Below are positions 59,111-64,000 of a DNA stretch of 64,000 nt, one piece after another. This stretch comes from Symsagittifera roscoffensis (taxonomy: Eukaryota > Xenacoelomorpha > Acoela > Convolutidae), in contig NC_087062.1 of NCBI RefSeq assembly GCF_963678635.1, forward strand, positions 48,642,552 through 48,706,551, given 5' to 3'. The position numbers were made by a program, and so were the translations under genes. The stretch's first letter is position 1. Each line of letters starts with the position of its first letter. The notes below the pieces were generated by a model. That model saw nothing but the letters and a program-made list of their open reading frames with translations, did not search any database and had not been told where the DNA came from.

Positions 59111-59500
59111 TTAAACCGTTAATTGTAATGTTACCGGTGGTAATGTTGGATTTTTAGTTTTTGGCGTTGTAAAATTTGGGTGTATTGGTGATATACTTTG
59201 TGGTGTGGTTGCTACTAATGTTTCGACTATTTCTTCATTTACAAAATGTGATGGTGTTTGAATATCTTGTTGGGTAAGATTTCTAGTTCCATTTAAATTT
59301 TCTTGTTGTAGAATAGTTGAATTTAAACTATTATTTTCTTTTCGTTCAGGTAAAAATGAATTATAGTTTAAAGGTGTCGCGTCTATTGTAAGTGGAATTA
59401 CTTTTACATAGTCTTTGTGAATACAAATTGTGTTGATTGCTTGACTTGATATATCTATTTGATATTCAAAAATAGTGGGTGAGACCACTCGGGGTCCCAA
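59111..59500 (-). pseudogene. Unassigned ORF at the 5' side of the element (129 aa)
   Basis: An uninterrupted minus-strand frame. The first 50 residues look like a folded beta-rich segment (VVSPTIFEYQIDISSQAINT, IHKDYVKVIPLTIDAT) and the rest is T/P/N-rich. No family recognised. It may be the 5'-most coding part of the element. Confidence 0.35.
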
Positions 59501-60112
59501 ACATAATCTGACTGTTCTGATAAAACAGTGTCGTCGTTTGTAATTTATGGTCTGAAACTTTTTCTTGCTTGTTAAATTAAATCGATATTATGTGTAATAA
59601 ACCAAGCCAATGTTTTTTGTAGATCATGCTTAACCTTTGTGCCAGTCGGTCATATTTGGAAGTTTGTCCTTGAGAAACACGAATCACGCAATTTTGGGAG
59701 GAAATTTAATTTTTCAAAATTTCGAATGGAGCCTGTCATGCTCAATTCTCTCGCGACAACTGAAAATATCAGAAAAATAAGATCAGAACATCCGATTTAC
59801 AATCGCGGGAAATTACCTAAAAAAGCAGCGGGAAATGATTATTCGCAATTTCCAGATACGAAATAAAACGCGAGTAGAGCCGTCTTATCCTGAAATAGGA
59901 AAAGAAGCGATTGCGAAATAAGATCACGATGATTCGAGCTGAACTAGAGTGTTATGATTGTTATGTTGAGATAAGGCTAGTTTTAGGTTGGTCCATCTGA
60001 AATGGATCAAAGTTTCACTGTCTAATAAAAAGTAACTGTGCGGATTTTTACGACCCTGTTTTCAAGGGCGTTCGTGTAATTTGGGTATTTTGAGACCTAG
60101 GTATAGGGACGT
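59501..60112. other. Possible 5' leader or flank of the element, up to the gap
   Basis: The 5' LTR should lie here or in the gap. No sequence shared with 38.9-41.05 kb was seen. A 75-residue + strand frame (59639-59866) has no recognised domain. Confidence 0.35.
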
Positions 60113-60312
60113 NNNNNNNNNNNNNNNNNNNNNNNNNNNNNNNNNNNNNNNNNNNNNNNNNNNNNNNNNNNNNNNNNNNNNNNNNNNNNNNNNNNNNNNN
60201 NNNNNNNNNNNNNNNNNNNNNNNNNNNNNNNNNNNNNNNNNNNNNNNNNNNNNNNNNNNNNNNNNNNNNNNNNNNNNNNNNNNNNNNNNNNNNNNNNNNN
60301 NNNNNNNNNNNN
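60113..60312. other. Assembly gap of exactly 200 N
   Basis: Two hundred consecutive N. A round number like this is normally a placeholder for unknown length between joined contigs. Frames crossing it are meaningless, and sequence on the two sides may not be adjacent in the genome. Confidence 0.98.
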
Positions 60313-60793
60313 AAGAAAAAACCACACCCGAGCACAACTATTCCCGTACTTTCGGTACGAAAGTCGGAAAAACACGCTAAACCATGTAACCTGCGGAATC
60401 CGCTCAAAACTGTGGAATTCTTTTACAAGTTGCGGAATACGCTTACTTTTGCGGAATCCGAAACAACTAGCTAAATTGACTCAATGCGGAACCCTTAACA
60501 AAACTAATGTGCACACAACTAGTGTTACACGTATTTTTTTAAGCGATTACAAGTAAAGTAGCAATGAAGTTCTGTCGAACATAGCTCGTAATAAGGGGGG
60601 TAACCCTTTTTTATCAAAAAAGGCAACTGTTTCAAAATTGGGTATAAATTTTCACGTCACCTGGTAATTCAGAATTTTAAAGTTTTTTATTTTATTTTGG
60701 AATAATTTTGCCGTCTTATATATAATTTTTGAACCCAATAAACGTCTGTTCGAAAGATGTTGATTATTCTCAGCTTGAAACAAAACTTATTTT
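60313..60793. other. No gene; TGCGGAATCCG-type short repeats
   Basis: CTGCGGAATCCGCT, GTTGCGGAATACGCTT, TTGCGGAATCCG and ATGCGGAACCC occur at 60388-60490, a loose short repeat. The rest is unique AT-rich sequence. Confidence 0.55.
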
Positions 60794-61232
60794 GGGTCTT
60801 ATGCACAAAACGGTCCCAAATCAAAATCTTTATATCCTTTAGCTAAAATAAATGCGACAGAATTTGATTGGCTAATATCAGCCATTCAATTTCAAGCAAC
60901 ATGATCAGGCTTGTCAAGCAACTGTTCCAGCAGAAAAAAATATTAGCCGAAGTAATTGAGAACTTGAATCTTAGTCAATTAAAAAACTCATTTCATGTTT
61001 TTTTCGTGAAAAAACATCAAAAAAAAGTTCAGTAAAATGGTTTCAACGCGAAAAATGTAAATGGTTTCGGTCATTTCGGCCGAAAATTTTATCAGCTTCA
61101 AATTTTATTTGAAATGCCGGACCATGTTGTTTGCATTTGATTGGCCAATGAACCAATCAGATTCAACCATATTTTGACTTAAGATCAAGATATAGAAATT
61201 CTTATTTTAGGCCGTTTTGTGCATACGACCCC
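60794..61232. mobile_element. 439-bp MITE with long inverted ends
   Basis: The left end GGGTCTTATGCACAAAACGG and the complement of the right end, GGGGTCGTATGCACAAAACG, match, and weaker similarity continues for about 60 bp on each side. TATTTT occurs just outside both ends (60788-60793 and 61233-61238) and may be the target duplication. The interior has opposed TTTGATTGGC motifs and no reading frame. Confidence 0.75.
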
Positions 61233-62164
61233 TATTTTTTTAGCGGCCAGCAGAAAAAGATATTTTTAAAACATTGAAATTGTTTTTTTTTTCAAAATAA
61301 GTTGGTATTCCTAGAATTATGTTTAGTAAGGTTTAGAGTAGAAGTTTTTTTCTCTAACAGACAAGTAGCGTCCCGGGAAAAAGCAGATAAGTCTCCGACG
61401 TTTCACTTTTTAATTGAAGCCAAATAAGCAGTTTCTTTAGTATAGATTTTTTACGCTTTGAAAATTTAGCAAATGAAGAAGTTTTTGCTAGCTGAGTATT
61501 CAAAAATCTCCGGAAATTCGCAAAAACATCAAAGTAAGCAAATAAAATCAGGCCATTAGTGTTAATTTTGACCGACCATATAATAAGCAGATGAATGAAA
61601 ATAATGCCGGATCGAAGGCGGAATGGAACAGTTTTAGTTTTTCTTGGATACTGATTTACGAAGAATGGAAAAACAAAAATCTAAGTTTATTATACCAGCA
61701 CCTATTATATCTGCATCTTGTATTTTTATTATACTATCATGTCTTGTTAATAATGACTTCGATTGTATGGGAAGGGCATTTAGCCAATAGGAACGGTTAG
61801 AGATTTTGATTGGTTGAAATCTTTCCAGCTTTCGTTCACTCCAGCTTGAGAACCCTCCCCGTTCGATTTCTGACCTGGAATACTCTAAACCTAATCTAAT
61901 TTTTTGGCCAGAATTTCTTAGTGAAATGTTTAAATAAAGTAAGGATTTCCTTGAAAATCTTAATTTTCATTATTATTTCTGATCAGAATTAGCTGTTGTC
62001 TCTAAACAACTTGATATTTCTCGCGCAGTTTGACTGCAAAAAAATTTATTCTCTCTCATTTGTGTCTATTTTTTCACAAGAGGAAATTTTGCAAAAACGT
62101 CTAATTTTCTTTCGGGGATTTTCTGTGCAAGATTTGAAGTTCTATATTTCTTACATTAGTTGAT
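61233..62164. other. No supported gene
   Basis: AT-rich sequence. A 69-residue + strand frame (61591-61800) is hydrophobic at its end and unsupported by other signals. Confidence 0.5.
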
Positions 62165-62915
62165 TCTCCGATCTGAAGTTCTTCATTTCATATCTAAGAA
62201 AAATTTTGAAAACTTCATATCGGAAAATTTGATGTGAAATAAAAATTTTCAGATCTGAAATAACCTTGAAAAACAACATTTCAGATCTGAACTTAGATCA
62301 GAAAAACCTTTGTTAAATTATAATTTATGCATTTTGAGCAAACCATTGATTTTTTTATGTTTCTGCATTACACAATTCTGCAATACACAATTTGCAACCT
62401 TTAGGTTAACTAGCGGTAAAAAAACTTCCGAATAAATTCACTAACTGTTTTTTTTTTCGAATTTAATTTCTTGCTTAACTGTGATAAACTGTTTTTTTGA
62501 ACTGTTAAAAACATCAAAATTTTGATTCTCATGCGCTATTTCTGCGTTTCGAATGTTTATCTAATGCTTGGGGAAACATATTCTGGCAGTCTCTCATTGG
62601 AGACTTTGCTGAGTACCTGCTGTTAGTTAGCAGAAGCTGTCAGATACAAAAGTATAAAAAATAGCAAAAATTGAGTCAGAACCATTGATTTATCAGATCT
62701 GAATTTATCAAGAAAAACAAAAATCAGATCTGAAATTAGTTCTAAAACAGATTTTTTCAGATCAGAAGAACCAAGAAAAACTAAACTTTAAATCTGAAAT
62801 TGGATCTAAAATAGCCGATCCTTACAGTATCCAAGAGTTATTTAAACATTTCAAAACCCATTTCAGATGTGAAATTTAGATCTGAAAAAATATATATATT
62901 TCAGTTCTGAATTAG
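62165..62915. repeat. Cluster of AGATCTGA motifs
   Basis: AGATCTGA occurs exactly at 62251, 62283, 62695, 62726 and 62878, with at least six one-base variants (GATCTGAAG, AGATCAGAA, AAATCTGAA) between, often in TTTCAGATCTGAAA, itself a palindrome. Spacing is irregular, so this is a decayed interspersed motif array rather than a clean tandem repeat. Confidence 0.7.
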
Positions 62916-63539
62916 AAAATTTGCTAAGTACGCGTTTTAAGTGCCTCCGTCTAATTTGATTGTTGTCTAATTTCGCAATCCCTAGGATTTAGGTTTTCTG
63001 GATTAAAAAATCTCGAGACGTGTGTAACTACTAAACGAGAAAAAGCTATGATGATTTAGTTTAACGGTGGGTATTAATATGTTCCAAAATGAAAAATCAT
63101 TCCCATATGTCCCAAATAAAAAAGCAGTCGCTTAAGTCCCAAATCTTTTCAATTGGTTAAAAGACTAAACTAGCCAAATCTCGGTTTGAGGTCGCCAGTG
63201 GTCTACCCTCTGTTGGCAAGTTCGCCACACGTTGGCGCGGCTGTGGTGGTCTTTATTCTACAGCTTGAGTTTATGCTGCTTGAACAGTAAACAATCAATC
63301 CATAAATTGGTTGGTTCAAATTTCAGCCAATCAAATTCAAGAAAATGAATTTTGGGACTTATAAGGCTGATTTTTTTTTGGGTGCTATGATTGTTGAGAC
63401 GTATGGTATTTCAACCATTTTAACTATCCAAAGTCAGTTAATAAATTGTAATAGGCTCTTCTGAACAACAGGATTAGACAAAAGATAAAATGTGTTTGTT
63501 ATTGGCACACTTGCAAGCGTGCATGCGTGTGTTTCTTTT
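62916..63539. other. No supported gene
   Basis: Unique-looking sequence. Contains a GTTGGCAAGTTCGCCACACG segment near 63212 and a TTTCAGCCAATCAAATTCAA motif resembling the interior of the MITE at 60794. Confidence 0.4.
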
Positions 63540-63544
63540 TAAGC

Positions 63545-63975
63545 TCGTACTGGAGTTTCATGGATAATGATCAATTATCCCGGGTTGACCTCCATAAACC
63601 GAAAAAGCTTATCATACAATTAAATACATCAAATGTATGGAAAAATGATTGTCATACAATTTTCATACAATTTCGAAAAAGGCTTGAAAAAAGATCCAAA
63701 CTAATTTCTGCGGCTGTTTGATTCTAATAAAACAAACTGGTGATAAAAAATCGAGGTACCATGCTTATCATACAATTCCCATAAATAGCAATTGAATGAC
63801 TAGCTTTTTTTTAAACCTTTTCCAAATTTTTTTTTGCATGCAAGAGTTAATTTTTCTGTGCATAACGTAGTCCTGGATACACTTATATTGGATTTTTGAC
63901 TTTTTGCTTAAAAGTTTTTTCAAAAGCGCTGAAAACTCCTATTTCTTTTGTATGGCATGTTTATGTATGTTCTAA
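63545..63975 (-). repeat. Dispersed repeat, inverted copy of 20850-21510
   Basis: The complement of this segment repeats GGTTTATGGAGGTCAACCCG, the decayed palindrome, TTGCATGCAA, CCAGGACTACGTTATGCACA and CATGCCATACAA in the order seen near 21 kb. Its first 30 bp (TGGAGTTTCATGGATAATGA) come from the TTATAATGG family seen at 19950 and 25128. Confidence 0.75.
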
Positions 63976-64000
63976 TCCATTTCTGATAATGTTAAAATTC

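Larger units (their letters stand above)
41050..59500 (-). mobile_element. Decayed env-bearing Ty3/gypsy-type retrotransposon
   Basis: The minus strand gives, from high to low coordinates, gag (58.7-56.9 kb), protease (56.5 kb), reverse transcriptase (55.6-54.9 kb), integrase (54.2-52.9 kb), a tandem array (51.9-46.5 kb), env-like frames (45.5-43.0 kb) and 3' frames (42.9-41.05 kb). The order RT before integrase is that of Ty3/gypsy, and an env-like third region marks an errantivirus-type layout. Without the array the body is about 13 kb. Stops and frameshifts break every gene, so this copy is not functional. LTRs were not found; the upstream end lies within 700 bp of the scaffold gap. Confidence 0.85.

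Noticed and set aside
60048..60407. Frames of 91-119 residues across the N run
   Set aside because: They consist mostly of unknown bases.
63312..63330. TTGGTTCAAATTTCAGCC as a tRNA T-arm
   Set aside because: No matching acceptor stem, D-arm or anticodon arm nearby.

Overview
This is an intergenic, repeat-dominated window from an AT-rich eukaryotic genome, most likely an invertebrate animal. The evidence for that is GT-AG bounded exons with AATAAA signals, hAT-type miniature transposons with 8-bp target duplications, two different Ty3-like retrotransposon lineages (one carrying an env-like region) and a long ~246-bp satellite. The species cannot be named from the sequence. The 200-N run at 60113-60312 looks like a fixed-size scaffold gap, so its true length is unknown.

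Layout. 1-19268: about 78 tandem copies of a ~246-bp satellite, with larger duplicated blocks visible inside. 19274-19743: opposed C-rich and G-rich tracts ending in a G18 run. 19800-26225: dispersed and inverted repeats, a MITE-like element built from CAGTCC motifs, 40-bp palindromes with a CCATATATGG core, a large direct duplication, ~165-bp tandem repeats, and a two-copy island of the 246-bp satellite at 23938-24348. 26205-29940: 3.7 kb of almost pure purine on the + strand. Its long F/S/I/L reading frames on the other strand are artefacts of composition. 29941-38930: mostly unique sequence with two hAT MITEs, a candidate LTR, a ruined Ty3 RT/integrase copy on the minus strand, and three putative exons of one host gene on the plus strand (33522, 33711 and 38115) whose reading phases agree and which end in a 3'UTR with poly(A) signals.

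41050-59500: a decayed Ty3/gypsy-type element on the minus strand, read from high to low coordinates: upstream ORFs, gag with a CCHC knuckle, protease, reverse transcriptase, integrase, then a 5.4-kb array of seven ~773-bp repeats, then env-like ORFs and further 3' ORFs. It is broken throughout by stops and frameshifts. Several frameshifts lie at A/T homopolymers, and stops fall in the zinc knuckle and at the protease active site. An inverted piece of the env N-terminal region sits in pol where RNase H would be expected, and the 3' end of pol is duplicated in tandem. I could not find flanking LTRs; the upstream side runs into the scaffold gap.

60313-64000: a 439-bp MITE, a cluster of AGATCT-centred motifs, and an inverted copy of the repeat family seen near 21 kb.

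Nothing in the window looks like an intact operon, CRISPR array, tRNA or rRNA. The most interesting points are the array between pol and env with its alternating two-type structure, the inverted env piece in pol, and the probable host gene hidden among repeats.
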